Shown here: positions 18,127 to 27,344 of the stretch, in pieces
Layout of the letters: each line of letters opens with the position of its first letter
Position numbering within the stretch: position 1 is the stretch's first letter
Position numbers and translations under genes: made by a program
Notes under the pieces: generated by a model
Told to the model about the DNA's origin: nothing
The model's input: only the letters and a program-made list of their open reading frames with translations
Database searches by the model: none
Assembly (NCBI RefSeq): GCF_042429765.1
Contig: NZ_JBHLZU010000017.1
Coordinates: forward strand, 6,031-70,030
Source of the DNA: Allokutzneria oryzae
GTDB taxonomy: Bacteria; Actinomycetota; Actinomycetes; Mycobacteriales; Pseudonocardiaceae
DNA: 64,000 nucleotides
Direction of reading: 5' to 3'

Positions 18127-18755
18127 CTGCGCGCTCCTGGGAACGACGTGGGGTAGGGATCAATACCGACCTGTTCGACCGGTTGGGCCATCGGCAGCGG
18201 AACGCCTCCCTGGGGCAGCGTGGCCAGCACCGCTCGGACGGCGCCCTCGTACGGGGAACCGAACTTGCCCAGGTTGTCGGCGAGCAGCCGCAGACCGGGC
18301 CGGAACTCGGTCAGCAGCTCCTCGCCCGCCTCGGTGGCCGCCGGGCCGCCGGTCGTGGCGAATTCCAGCAGCACCGGCAGGAAGTCGGGCAGCTCCGCTG
18401 ACGACGGAACCATGCCGTGCGCGCGGTAGATCTGCTTGAGCCGCACCAGGGACGCCCCGCGCCGTCTGGTGTCCCCGTCGGCGTACCAGGTGAGGTACAG
18501 GCAACGCCGTGGGCGGCTGTCGAACGCGTCGACGTAGTGCTGTGCCGCCTCGTTCTGCGGCTTCCCTCCGAGGTGGTCGAGCACCGCGGTCAGCCACGCC
18601 CGGCACTCCTCGTCGGTCACCGCCTCCACCCCCTCGCGCAGCAGGGGCAGCTTCTCCAGCATCGTCGAGTCGGGGTACTGCAAGCACCACCCGGCGATGT
18701 TGCGGATCAACCGGGTGTTGATGGCCTTCTTCGCCTTGCGGCGCAACGTGATCAC
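18123..18755 (-). CDS. narJ: Nitrate reductase assembly chaperone
   Basis: The 210-residue helical protein of the NarJ/TorD type includes AGWCLQYPDS and YLTWYADGDTRRRG, characteristic of NarJ. It is a cytoplasmic chaperone that assists molybdenum cofactor insertion into NarG and is not part of the final enzyme. GTG 18755 was chosen because it overlaps the narH stop (GTGA); a longer reading into narH is shadow. It is translationally coupled to narI. Confidence 0.95.
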   Translation of the reverse strand: MITLRRKAKKAINTRLIRNIAGWCLQYPDSTMLEKLPLLREGVEAVTDEECRAWLTAVLDHLGGKPQNEAAQHYVDAFDSRPRRCLYLTWYADGDTRRRGASLVRLKQIYRAHGMVPSSAELPDFLPVLLEFATTGGPAATEAGEELLTEFRPGLRLLADNLGKFGSPYEGAVRAVLATLPQGGVPLPMAQPVEQVGIDPYPTSFPGARR

Positions 18756-20323
18756 CGCTTGGCTCCTTCGGTCGTGCGGAACAGGCCGTCCGGCCTGCCC
18801 TTGCCGTCCCACGTGAACAGGTCCACGGAACCGTTGCCGTTGCTCGACGAAGGCGACCCGCCCATGCCGGGGCCGCCATCGGTGTCCAGACTGCACCCGG
18901 TCGCGATGGACTCAAGCTCGTGCGCGCGACCAACACCGGCCGTCGGGATGACGTAGCGCTCGTCGTACTTCGCCAGCGCCAGCAAGCGGTACATCGCCTT
19001 CAGCTCCTGCTCGGTGAGCCCCACCGCCTCCGCGATCGACGCGTCCGGGGTGTCGCCGAGGTTGACCGCGCGCATGTACGAGCGCATCGCGGCCATCTTG
19101 CGCAGCGACGCCTCCACCGGTTCCGGATCTCCCGCCGTGAACAGCTCCGCCAGGTACTCCACCGGGATGCGCAGAGAATCGATTGCACCGAAGAGGTTCT
19201 GGCTGTCCTCGCCGTCGAACCCGCTCTGCGCGACGGCGTCCACCACCGGAGACAGCGGCGGGATGTACCAGACCATCGGCATGGTGCGGTACTCCGGCCG
19301 CAGGGGCAGCGCGACCTTGTAGCGGGAGATCAGGTCGTGCACGGGGGAGCGCTGCGCGGCGGTGATCCAGTCGTGCGGGATGCCCACCCGCTCGGCCTCC
19401 TTGACCACCTCGGGGTCGTGCGGGTCGCAGAACACGCCGAGCTGCGCGGGGTACAGGTCGTGGTCGTTCTCGACACTGGCCGCCTCAAGCACCTTGTCGG
19501 CGTCGTAGAGCAGCACGCCGATGTAGCGCAGCCGCCCGACGCACGTCTCGGCGCAGACGGTCGGCTCCCCCGCCTCCAGCCTGGGGTAGCAGAAGGTGCA
19601 CTTCTCGGCCTTGCCGGTCTTGTGGTTGAAGTAGACCTTCTTGTACGGGCAGCCGGTGACGCACATCCGCCAGCCACGGCAGGCGTCCTGGTCCACCAGC
19701 ACGATGCCGTCCTCGGCCCTCTTGTACATCGCGCCGGACGGGCAACTGGCCACACAGGACGGGTTGAGGCAGTGTTCGCAGATCCTGGGAAGGTAGAACA
19801 TGAAGGTCTGCTCGAACTCCATCTTGACCTTCTCGCCGATCTTCGCGAGCACCGGGTCGGCCGTGCCGTGCTCGGTGGAGCCACCGAGGTCGTCGTCCCA
19901 GTTCGGTCCCCACCTCGGCTGCGTCGGTTCGCCGGTGATCTGCGACTTCGGCCGTGCGACGGGAATGTCGTCGCCGAGCGGAGCCTCCAGGAGCGTGCGG
20001 TACTCGTAGGTCCACGGCTCGTAGTAGTCGTCGATCCTCGGCAGGTCCGGGTTCGCGAACAGCGAGAGCAGCTTGCGGAACCGGCCACCGGCGCGCAGCC
20101 GGAGCCTGCCGCGCGCGGTCCGCTCCCAGCCGCCCTTCCACTGCTCCTGGTCCTCGTAGCGACGCGGATACCCTTGCCCCGGCCGGGTTTCGACGTTGTT
20201 GAACCACGCGTACTCGACGCCGCCCCGGTTGGTCCACGCCTGTTTGCAGGTGACCGAACAGGTGTGGCAGCCGATGCACTTGTCGAGGTTCATCACCATC
20301 GCGAGCTGCGCCATCAGCCTCAT
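18752..20323 (-). CDS. narH: Respiratory nitrate reductase beta subunit (iron-sulfur)
   Basis: The 523-residue subunit has four Cys clusters. The first is CIGCHTCSVTC at residues 16-26. The middle clusters begin CEHCLNPSC. The cluster CRGWRMC carries Trp in place of one Cys, as expected for the [3Fe-4S] centre of NarH. A late CTFCYPR/CAETC segment follows. It relays electrons from NarI to NarG on the cytoplasmic side. ATG shares one base with the narG stop (TGATG). Confidence 0.96.
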   Translation of the reverse strand: MRLMAQLAMVMNLDKCIGCHTCSVTCKQAWTNRGGVEYAWFNNVETRPGQGYPRRYEDQEQWKGGWERTARGRLRLRAGGRFRKLLSLFANPDLPRIDDYYEPWTYEYRTLLEAPLGDDIPVARPKSQITGEPTQPRWGPNWDDDLGGSTEHGTADPVLAKIGEKVKMEFEQTFMFYLPRICEHCLNPSCVASCPSGAMYKRAEDGIVLVDQDACRGWRMCVTGCPYKKVYFNHKTGKAEKCTFCYPRLEAGEPTVCAETCVGRLRYIGVLLYDADKVLEAASVENDHDLYPAQLGVFCDPHDPEVVKEAERVGIPHDWITAAQRSPVHDLISRYKVALPLRPEYRTMPMVWYIPPLSPVVDAVAQSGFDGEDSQNLFGAIDSLRIPVEYLAELFTAGDPEPVEASLRKMAAMRSYMRAVNLGDTPDASIAEAVGLTEQELKAMYRLLALAKYDERYVIPTAGVGRAHELESIATGCSLDTDGGPGMGGSPSSSNGNGSVDLFTWDGKGRPDGLFRTTEGAKR

Positions 20324-23300
20324 CAGTACTCAACCTCCTGCGAGCGGCGGCGGATGACGGTGACCTCGTCGCGCTGGTTCCCGGTCGGTCCCAGGTAGTT
20401 CAGCGCGAAGGTCAGCTGTGCGTACCCGCCGATGAGATGGGTGGGCTTCATCTGCACCCTGGTCAGCGAGTTGTGCATGCCACCGCGCTTGCCGGTGGTC
20501 TCACTGCGCGGGACGTTCACCGTCCGGTCCTGCGCGTGGTACATGAACACCGTGCCCTCCGGCATCCGGTGCGAGACGATCGCGCGCGCCACGACCACGC
20601 CGTTGCGGTTGACCGCCTCGACCCAGTCGTTGTCGGACACGCCGATCGCGGCGGCGTCGGCCGGGCTCATCCAGAACGTCGGCCCGCCTCGGGACAACGT
20701 CAGCATCAACAGGTTGTCCTGGTACTCCGAGTGGATCGACCACTTGGAGTGCGGCGTCAGGTAGCGAACGGTCACCTCCCGCTCGCCGTTCGGCCCGATC
20801 CGGGGCTCGCCGAAGAGCCGCTGCATGTCCAGCGGCGCGCGGTAGACCGGCAGCGCCTCACCGAGCTCGTGCTGCCAGTCGTGGTCGAGGTAGAAGTGCT
20901 GCCGCCCGGTGAGCGTGTGCCACGGCTTGAGCTGCTCGACGTTGATGGTGAACGGGGAGTAGCGCCTGCCGCCGGACTCGCTCCCCGACCACTCCGGGCT
21001 GGTGACCACGTGCGTCGGCCGGGACTTGGTGTCGGAGAAGGTGATCCGCTTGCTCTCGTTCTCGTGCGCCAGCTGCGTGAGCGGACGGCCCACGCGCTTC
21101 TCCAGCACCTGGAACGCGCGCAGGGCGAGTGCCCCGTTGGTGGTGCCGGACAACGCCAGTATCGCCTCGGCCGCCTTGGAGTCGGTGTCCAGCAACGGTC
21201 TTCCGCTCGCGGAGACACCGTTCTTCTCGGCCAGCCAGTTCACCTCGGGGCCGACACCGACGACGCTGCCCTTGATCGTCACGCCCAGCTCGTCCACCAC
21301 CGGGCCGAGCGAGGCGAGCCGCTCGGCGACGGCGGTGTAGTCCCGCTCCACCACTGTCAACGTTGGCATCGTGCGGCCGGGGACCGCGTCGACCTCGCCG
21401 CGCGACCAGTCCCGCGCCAGGCCGCCGGGCTGCGCGACCTCGCCGGGGCTGTCGTGTTGCAGCGCCGTGGCCACGAGGTCCTTGCGCACCCCGAGGTGCG
21501 TCTTGGCGAACTCGCTGAACTTGCGGGCGATCGCGTGGAACGCCTCGAAGTCCGTGCGGGTCTGCCACGGTGGGTCCACCGCCGCGCTGAACGCGTGCAC
21601 GAAGGGGTGCATGTCGGTGGAGGACAGGTCGTGCTTCTCGTACCAGGTGGCAGCGGGGAGCACGATGTCGGAGAACAGCGTGGTGCTGGTCATCCGGAAG
21701 TCCAGTGACAGCAACAGGTCCAGCTTGCCCTCGGGCGCCTCGTCCCGCCACGTCACGGTTCTCGGCCGCACCGCCGGGTCGTTCGCGCTGGTGCGAAGGT
21801 TTGTATCGGCCGCGCCGAGCAGGTGCCGCAGGAAGTACTCGTTGCCCTTGCCCGACGAGCCGAGCAGGTTCGCCCGCCACACCGTCAGGACCCTGGGCCA
21901 GTTCTCCGGGGCGTCCGGGTCCTGGCACGCGAAGCCGAGCCGGTTCTCCCGCAGCTCGTCCACCGTGTGCTGGACCGGGTCCTTGCCGAGCTCCGCGGCC
22001 TCCTCCGCCAGGTCGAGCGGGTTGCGGTCGAAGGTCGGGTAGGACGGCATCCAGCCCATGCGCGCGGCGCTGGCGAGGCAGTCCGCCGCGGTGGCGCCGT
22101 CGAGCTTCCCCTCGGCCAGCGGCCAGCTCAGCGCGTCCATCGCGTAGCCGTCGTAGCGCCACTGGTCGGTGTGCAGGTACCAGTACGCCGTGCCGATCAT
22201 CTGGCGCGGCGGCCGGTGCCAGTCCGCCGCCGACGCCAACGTTTGCCAACCGGTGAGCGGACGGACCTTCTCCTGCCCGACGTAGTGCGCCCAGCCGCCC
22301 CCGTTGCGGCCCTGGCACCCGGTGAGCAGCAACAGGGTCAGGAAGCTCCGGTACACCTGGTCGGAGTGGAACCAGTGGTTGGTGCCCGCGCCCATCAGGA
22401 TCATGCACCGGCCGCCGGAGCGCACCGCGGTGTCCGCGAACTCCCTGGCGATCCGCGTCGCCCGCTCCGCGGGCACCGAGGTGATCTGCTCCTGCCACGC
22501 GGGGGTGCAGGGTTGCGAGGCGTCGTCGTAGCCCGTAGGCCACTCGCCGGGCAGGCCGGGCCGGTGCACGCCGTACTGCGCGAGCAGCAGGTCGAAGACG
22601 GTGGTGACCACGCGGTCGCCGATCCGTCGCACCGGAACCCCGCGCCGCATGACCGATCCCGAGCCGTCGGCGGCGTCGAACCGGGGCAGCGACACCTCGA
22701 CCGTCGAGCACTCTCCACTGTGGAGGGTCAGCGTCGGCACGACGGAGCCAAGGTCGAGGTTCCACGACCCCTCGTCGGAGGACCAGCGATGGCCCACGGA
22801 ACCGTTGGGAACGAAGGGTTCTCCGGTCGCGGAGTCCAGCACCACGGTCTTCCACTCCGCGCCGTCGCCGCCCTGGCCGAGGTCGGCGGCGGTGAGGAAC
22901 TTGCCAGGAACGTGGTCGGAACCGCGCTGCTCAAGCGACACCAGGAACGGCAGGTCGGTGTAGCGGCGCACGTAGTCGGTGAAGAACGGCGTCTCGGAGT
23001 CGACGAAGAACTCCTTGAGGATCACGTGCCCCATGGCCGAGGCCAGCGCCCCGTCGGTACCGGGGTGCGGGGCCAGCCACTCGTCGGCGAACTTCGTGTT
23101 GTCGGCGTAGTCGGGGGAGACCACGACGACCTTCTGCCCCCGGTAGCGGGCCTCGGTCATCCAGTGCGCGTCCGGGGTCCTGGTCACCGGGACGTTGGAG
23201 CCCCACATCATCAGGTAGGCCGCGTCCCACCAGTCGGCGGACTCCGGCACGTCGGTCTGGTCGCCGAAGACCTGCGGTGAGGCCACCGGCAGGTCCGCGT

Positions 23301-24000
23301 ACCAGTCGTAGAAGGACAGCATCGGCGCGCCGATCAGCGACATGAACCGCGAGCCCGCCGCGTGCGAGACCATCGACATCGCCGGGATCGGTGAGAACCC
23401 GGCGATGCGGTCCGGACCGTGCCGTTTGATGGTGTGCACGTGCGCCGCGGCCACCATCTCCACGGCCTCGTCCCAGTCCACCCGGACCAGGCCACCACGC
23501 CCTCGCGCCTGCTGGTAGGCGCGCCGCTTCACAGGGTCGTCGACGATGGACGCCCACGCCGCGACCGGGTCGGTGTGGACGCGTTTCGCCTCGCGGTAGG
23601 CCTCGACGAGGACACCGCGCGCATAAGGATATCGAATTCGGGTGGGAGAGTACGAATACCACGAAAAGGACGCTCCTCGGGGACAGCCCCGCGGCTCGTA
23701 CTCCGGTCGGTCCACGCCGACCGACGGATAGTCGGTGTCCTGGCTCTCCCAGGTTATTACACCGTCTTTAACGTAGATCTTCCAGCGGCAGGAACCGGTG
23801 CAGTTCACGCCGTGCGTGGAGGACACGACCTTGTCGTGGCTCCACAGCTCCCGATAGAAGGAGTCCGCCTCGCGGCCCCCGCTGAGATGGACCGAGCGCA
23901 GGTCCTTCGAGGTCTCGCCGCTGGTCAGGAACCTGCTGAGGCGCAGGAGCGCCTCTTCTGCCGCCGCGGTTCGCTCACCGGCGGAGTTCGATGGTGTCAT
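20323..24000 (-). CDS. narG: Respiratory nitrate reductase alpha subunit (molybdopterin)
   Basis: The 1225-residue protein is close to the length of E. coli NarG. The N-terminal FS0 cluster motif (HGVNCTGSC, then GCPRG) includes the His ligand seen in NarG. The Mo-ligand region YDWYADLPVASP is followed by QTDVPESADWW and WGSNVPVTRTPDAHW, typical of NarG. ATG 24000 was chosen because GGGAGG and AAGG precede it at good spacing; the frame remains open to 24183 without family similarity. It reduces nitrate to nitrite at the cytoplasmic face. It heads the operon narG-narH-narJ-narI-HPP, where every junction overlaps. Confidence 0.97.
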   Translation of the reverse strand: MTPSNSAGERTAAAEEALLRLSRFLTSGETSKDLRSVHLSGGREADSFYRELWSHDKVVSSTHGVNCTGSCRWKIYVKDGVITWESQDTDYPSVGVDRPEYEPRGCPRGASFSWYSYSPTRIRYPYARGVLVEAYREAKRVHTDPVAAWASIVDDPVKRRAYQQARGRGGLVRVDWDEAVEMVAAAHVHTIKRHGPDRIAGFSPIPAMSMVSHAAGSRFMSLIGAPMLSFYDWYADLPVASPQVFGDQTDVPESADWWDAAYLMMWGSNVPVTRTPDAHWMTEARYRGQKVVVVSPDYADNTKFADEWLAPHPGTDGALASAMGHVILKEFFVDSETPFFTDYVRRYTDLPFLVSLEQRGSDHVPGKFLTAADLGQGGDGAEWKTVVLDSATGEPFVPNGSVGHRWSSDEGSWNLDLGSVVPTLTLHSGECSTVEVSLPRFDAADGSGSVMRRGVPVRRIGDRVVTTVFDLLLAQYGVHRPGLPGEWPTGYDDASQPCTPAWQEQITSVPAERATRIAREFADTAVRSGGRCMILMGAGTNHWFHSDQVYRSFLTLLLLTGCQGRNGGGWAHYVGQEKVRPLTGWQTLASAADWHRPPRQMIGTAYWYLHTDQWRYDGYAMDALSWPLAEGKLDGATAADCLASAARMGWMPSYPTFDRNPLDLAEEAAELGKDPVQHTVDELRENRLGFACQDPDAPENWPRVLTVWRANLLGSSGKGNEYFLRHLLGAADTNLRTSANDPAVRPRTVTWRDEAPEGKLDLLLSLDFRMTSTTLFSDIVLPAATWYEKHDLSSTDMHPFVHAFSAAVDPPWQTRTDFEAFHAIARKFSEFAKTHLGVRKDLVATALQHDSPGEVAQPGGLARDWSRGEVDAVPGRTMPTLTVVERDYTAVAERLASLGPVVDELGVTIKGSVVGVGPEVNWLAEKNGVSASGRPLLDTDSKAAEAILALSGTTNGALALRAFQVLEKRVGRPLTQLAHENESKRITFSDTKSRPTHVVTSPEWSGSESGGRRYSPFTINVEQLKPWHTLTGRQHFYLDHDWQHELGEALPVYRAPLDMQRLFGEPRIGPNGEREVTVRYLTPHSKWSIHSEYQDNLLMLTLSRGGPTFWMSPADAAAIGVSDNDWVEAVNRNGVVVARAIVSHRMPEGTVFMYHAQDRTVNVPRSETTGKRGGMHNSLTRVQMKPTHLIGGYAQLTFALNYLGPTGNQRDEVTVIRRRSQEVEY

Positions 24001-24281
24001 CGTGTTGCCTTGCCTCCCGACAAACAGGGAAATTCGGGCGCAGGAGAGAACGCCGGTCTTTGACACTATCGCTGTACAGGTCCCGGGTATTCGTCCTGGG
24101 TGACTATTCCGCTGGCCCGCTGCTCGACTTCGGAGGTATTGACTGGTTGCCGTTTTATCCGGCCTTGACCATTTCTTTCCCATAGTTCGGGGCTATAACG
24201 TCCAGGTCACGGTGTCGAAGCGGCCGGTGTTCGCGGGGCTGCTCCACCTGTTCGCCGTCGTTGCCGAGATAATCCCCGCCC
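24001..24281. promoter_or_regulatory. Divergent promoter region of nar operon and Vps62-like gene
   Basis: This 281-base divergent spacer is clearly more AT-rich than its neighbours, as expected for promoters. I found no convincing FNR-type palindrome or NarL heptamer arrangement, so its regulation cannot be named from sequence. Confidence 0.5.
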
Positions 24282-25691
24282 ATGAGGGCGAAGTTCTTGG
24301 CGGGTGTGCTCGCGGTGGTGACATTGGTGGCCTGCGAGGAGGTGCCGGGCACGCCGTCTCCACCGTCGCCCTCGCCGTCGCAGCAGCCGCCGCCGCGGTC
24401 GAAGGAGCCGGCCTCCGATGCGCGGCAGCGGGCCACGGCGGCGAAGTACGCGCCCTACGTGTGGCTGGCCGAGGGCGAGGAGTACGGCCCGATGGACGCG
24501 ACCACGTTCATCCTCGGCTCGGAGCTGAGATGGGCGCACGACAAGGCATGCGGGGACGACAAGATCGCCGCGCCGCCCGAGCTGGAGCGGTTGCGCGGCA
24601 AGGACCCCGCCGTGGTCTACCGCCACCAGGGCAAGGGCGCCGCGCCGAAGTGCGAACACGGCGGTCCGGAGTACAAGACGACCGACGAGACGGCGCCGCG
24701 CAAGAACGAGAACCTCGGCGCTGAAGGGTTCTACCTCACCGGCAGCCCCGCCATGCGACGTGGGACGGGGACGAGCGCCCCGACCTACTGGCAGCACTAC
24801 GAGGACCCCGAGCGCCACCTCCACGCCTACACCTACTGGCGGTTCTACGCCTGGAACGACGCCATCACCGTCCCCGGGCTGGAGTTCGCGGGCGCCGACG
24901 GTGACCACGAGGGCGACTGGGAGCGCGTCACCCTGCTCACCGACGCCGACGACCGGCCGACGGACGTCGTCTTCAACGGCCACGGCTCCCAGTGCCGGAT
25001 GCCCTGGGACAAGATCACGAAGGCCGACGGCCGACCGGTGGTCTACTCCGCGAAGGGAACTCACGCGTCCTTCGCTGACCAGGGCGTGCACGGCTGGCGG
25101 CTGGACACGACGAGCCAGGGACAGCGCTGGGACACCGCGACCGACCTGCGCCGCACGGAGAACGAGCCCTGGTGGGGTTACGCGGGCGGCTGGGGAGCGG
25201 TCGGCTCGCCGGGGCCGTTGGCCGAGGAGCGGACCGGACCGGCCGGGCCCAAGCCCAGCCGTGGCCCCGGCGACCCGTGGGCGGCGGAGCGCTGCGACGA
25301 CCCGGAAGCCCGGCCCGAGGGCGCACTGCACCCGAGCTTCATCGGCACCTGGCGCTCGCCCGCGCCGGTGAACCAGCCGAACAGCGACAAGCCCTACACG
25401 ATGACCATGACGCTGCATTCCGGCGCGCCCGGCGACAAGGTCGGCGAGGCCCACTACCCGGAACTGCGCTGCACGGGAGAGCTGACCCTGGAGAAGTCGG
25501 ACCGGTCCAGGACCGTGCTCGTCGAACGGATCGTCACCGACCCGGAGTCCACCTGCGTCAAGCAGGGCACGATCACGCTGACACCCTCGGCGAACAGCGA
25601 CCCGGCCAGACCCTGGCTGCACTTCAGCTACCAGCGCGCCACCGGCCAGGGGGTCCTCGCGACCGCGGAGCTGGTCAAGCTGCCGAACTGA
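24282..25691 (+). CDS. Two-domain lipoprotein: Vps62-like domain plus C-terminal beta domain
   Basis: This 469-residue lipoprotein has lipobox VTLVAC at about residue 18, then a Pro/Ser-rich linker. The central domain carries HEGDWERV (near 207), NGHGSQCR and KGTHASF, hallmarks of the Vps62/DUF946 family. The C-terminal 110 residues (FIGTWRSP, YTMTMTLHSG, CTGELTLEKSD, STCVKQGTITL) resemble the extracellular domain that some actinomycete Ser/Thr kinases carry. The function is unknown; a surface role is inferred from the lipobox. It is divergent from narG, with a hairpin terminator just after it. Confidence 0.75.
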   Translation: MRAKFLAGVLAVVTLVACEEVPGTPSPPSPSPSQQPPPRSKEPASDARQRATAAKYAPYVWLAEGEEYGPMDATTFILGSELRWAHDKACGDDKIAAPPELERLRGKDPAVVYRHQGKGAAPKCEHGGPEYKTTDETAPRKNENLGAEGFYLTGSPAMRRGTGTSAPTYWQHYEDPERHLHAYTYWRFYAWNDAITVPGLEFAGADGDHEGDWERVTLLTDADDRPTDVVFNGHGSQCRMPWDKITKADGRPVVYSAKGTHASFADQGVHGWRLDTTSQGQRWDTATDLRRTENEPWWGYAGGWGAVGSPGPLAEERTGPAGPKPSRGPGDPWAAERCDDPEARPEGALHPSFIGTWRSPAPVNQPNSDKPYTMTMTLHSGAPGDKVGEAHYPELRCTGELTLEKSDRSRTVLVERIVTDPESTCVKQGTITLTPSANSDPARPWLHFSYQRATGQGVLATAELVKLPN

Positions 25692-25702
25692 CGAACGCGA
25701 AC

Positions 25703-25729
25703 GGGGCCGGTCCGCGCCGGACCGGCCCC
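25703..25729. terminator. Strong hairpin, convergent genes
   Basis: A perfect 12-bp stem (25703-25714 with 25718-25729) and a 3-base loop, all G/C except one pair, lie 12 bases after the Vps62-like stop and 19 bases before the end of the convergent DUF397 gene. There is no U-tract. It is probably a bidirectional terminator. Confidence 0.7.
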
Positions 25730-25747
25730 GCCGTCACCACGGGTGGC

Positions 25748-25957
25748 TCACATCGTGTCGGGGAATCCCGCCTTGACCGCGCCGAGGAACCGCTTCCAGG
25801 CAGCCGGGCCGAACGTCAGAGCAGGTCCGTCCGGGTTCTTGGAGTCCCGGATGAGGACCGTGGCCCGCGCGAAGCCGATCTCCACGCATTCGTTGCCACT
25901 GCCGTTGCTACGGCTGCTCTTGCGCCATAACACTCCCGACGGATCCGGGGTGTGCAT
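25748..25957 (-). CDS. DUF397 small protein, partner of XRE regulator
   Basis: The 69-residue protein has the DUF397 pattern: WRKSSRSNGSGNECVEI, then VLIRDSKNPDGPALTF and a final W-F helix. DUF397 genes normally sit beside XRE/DUF5753 regulators, as here, where the two overlap by 50 bases. In streptomycetes such pairs (WhiJ-like) influence development and antibiotic production. The Leu codon at 25930-25928 is TTA, rare in this GC-rich genome, so translation may depend on a bldA-type tRNA. Confidence 0.9.
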   Translation of the reverse strand: MHTPDPSGVLWRKSSRSNGSGNECVEIGFARATVLIRDSKNPDGPALTFGPAAWKRFLGAVKAGFPDTM

Positions 25958-26837
25958 CTCGGGGCTCCCTCATCGAGGCTCGAAGTCCGCCCGCGATCTC
26001 GGTGATCTTCTCGATCGACCGGTCCGAGTCGAGCGCGGCCTCCTGCAGGCCGGCGAAACTGAGCTTATACCGCTCCACCGAGGCCTGTTCCTCCAGGTAG
26101 AAGCCGTAAATCAGGTTTTCCACGTACGCCGTGTCCTGGTAATGATCCTGGTCGAAGGACAGCACCGTGAACGGTGATCCGATGGCCGGGAACGCCCCCG
26201 CCGAGAACGGGACGACCTGGATCAGGACGTTGTCCAGCGCGGCCACCTCCAGCAGCCGCTCCAGCTGGCCCAGCATCACCGCGGGACCGCCGACGACCTG
26301 GCGCAGCGCTGCCTCACCGATCACCGCCTCGAAGCGCAGCGGGTTCTCCCCGCCGATCCGCGCCTGCCGGGCCGTGCGCACCTCGGCGCGCTGCTTGGCG
26401 ATCTCCTCGCTGACCTTGGGCAGGTCGGCCAGCGCCAGCGCCTCGGCGTAGCTGTGGGTCTGCAGCAGCCCCGGGATCAGGTCGGTCTTGAAGGTGGACA
26501 GCCGCGACGCCTCGGCCTCCTGCTCGACGAAGTCGTAGGCGACCTGCACCAGCGCCTCGGTGTTGTAGTCCTCCCACCACTGCCGCTCCTGGGCGGCGAC
26601 GGCGTCCTGGAAGAGCTGGTCGCGCTCGGCGTCGGAGACCCCGTAGATCAACGCGAGGGCGATCACGTCCACCGGCGAGATCGGCTGGGCGGCGTTCTCG
26701 ATCTTGCTGAGCTTGGCGGGTGACCAGCGCAGCTGCGGGGCGATGTCCTGGCCCTTCCTGCCCGCCGCGTCCCGCCACTGCCGCAGCTGCCGCGCCACCC
26801 GCCGCAGACGCACGCTCGCCCTGAAAGCCTCGGCCAC
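25908..26837 (-). CDS. XRE-family regulator with DUF5753 domain
   Basis: The 309-residue protein has an N-terminal helix-turn-helix (LRQWRDAAGRKGQDIAPQL, then SPAKLSKIENA). The DUF5753 domain follows (ADLPKV and the ligand-domain motif VIGEAALRQVVGG, with VLIQVVPFSAGAFP). GTG 26837 follows GGGAGGGA at 7 bases. It is a probable DNA-binding regulator acting with the overlapping DUF397 protein. A 9-bp inverted repeat in the divergent promoter (26894-26950) is a candidate operator. Confidence 0.92.
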   Translation of the reverse strand: MAEAFRASVRLRRVARQLRQWRDAAGRKGQDIAPQLRWSPAKLSKIENAAQPISPVDVIALALIYGVSDAERDQLFQDAVAAQERQWWEDYNTEALVQVAYDFVEQEAEASRLSTFKTDLIPGLLQTHSYAEALALADLPKVSEEIAKQRAEVRTARQARIGGENPLRFEAVIGEAALRQVVGGPAVMLGQLERLLEVAALDNVLIQVVPFSAGAFPAIGSPFTVLSFDQDHYQDTAYVENLIYGFYLEEQASVERYKLSFAGLQEAALDSDRSIEKITEIAGGLRASMREPRDAHPGSVGSVMAQEQP

Positions 26838-26893
26838 TGATGCGTCCCTCCCGCCATCGGCGCGGTCGCCGCTGATCGTCAGGCCAGCAGCCT

Positions 26894-26950
26894 AGGGGAA
26901 ACCGTTGTCATCCCCGATCACCTGACCAGGCGCGGTCACATGTTTCCCCT
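26894..26950. promoter_or_regulatory. Spaced 9-bp inverted repeat in divergent promoter
   Basis: AGGGGAAAC (26894-26902) and GTTTCCCCT (26942-26950) are perfect inverted copies 39 bases apart, between the XRE gene and the small divergent gene. The layout suits two operator half-sites or two sites bound in opposite directions. XRE autoregulation is inferred. Confidence 0.45.
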
Positions 26951-26969
26951 GTCACGCTAGGGTCAGCGC

Positions 26970-27224
26970 ATGCCCGAGAAGCAGGTCAAGATCGCCGAGA
27001 TCGAGAGCGCGGCGTTCGAGGAGCTGGAGAGCCCGCTGGACTTGGCGGTGCTGGTGCACGTCGAGCTCGCCTACGAGTTCGACGACACGCTGGACGTGGC
27101 CGCCGTCGCCGACTACTTCGCAGATCGGGGCTGGTGCGAGGACCGCGCCGAGATCAGGGCTGCGCTGGCCCGGCTCGCCGACGCCGAGCTGCTGGAGTGG
27201 CTGGTCCTGCCCGCCGACCTCTGA
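26970..27224 (+). CDS. Small acidic protein of unknown function
   Basis: This 84-residue acidic protein is mostly helical by composition (AAFEELESPLDLAVL, AEIRAALARLADAELLEWL). I do not recognise a family. The C-terminal half looks like a small winged-helix or helical-bundle unit. It is divergently transcribed from the XRE/DUF397 pair with the spaced inverted repeat between them, so it is a plausible target of that regulator. ATG 26970 follows AGGG at modest spacing. Confidence 0.65.
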   Translation: MPEKQVKIAEIESAAFEELESPLDLAVLVHVELAYEFDDTLDVAAVADYFADRGWCEDRAEIRAALARLADAELLEWLVLPADL

Positions 27225-27344
27225 CCCGATCAGGTCAACCTGCTTGGCGTCTCGACGGTGCGCACCGGCGTTGCCAACATCGTCAGGTGCCCTCGCCCTG
27301 GCGTGGCAGGCGGCGCGGGCCGAGTCAGGGGAGGCTTGGAGTCC

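Noticed and set aside
20437..21708. 423-codon plus-strand frame within narG
   Set aside because: Antisense to a well-conserved NarG region with no ribosome binding site or recognisable family.
24001..24183. 61-residue N-terminal extension of NarG
   Set aside because: It has no similarity to NarG, whereas ATG 24000 has a good ribosome binding site and starts the usual N-terminus.
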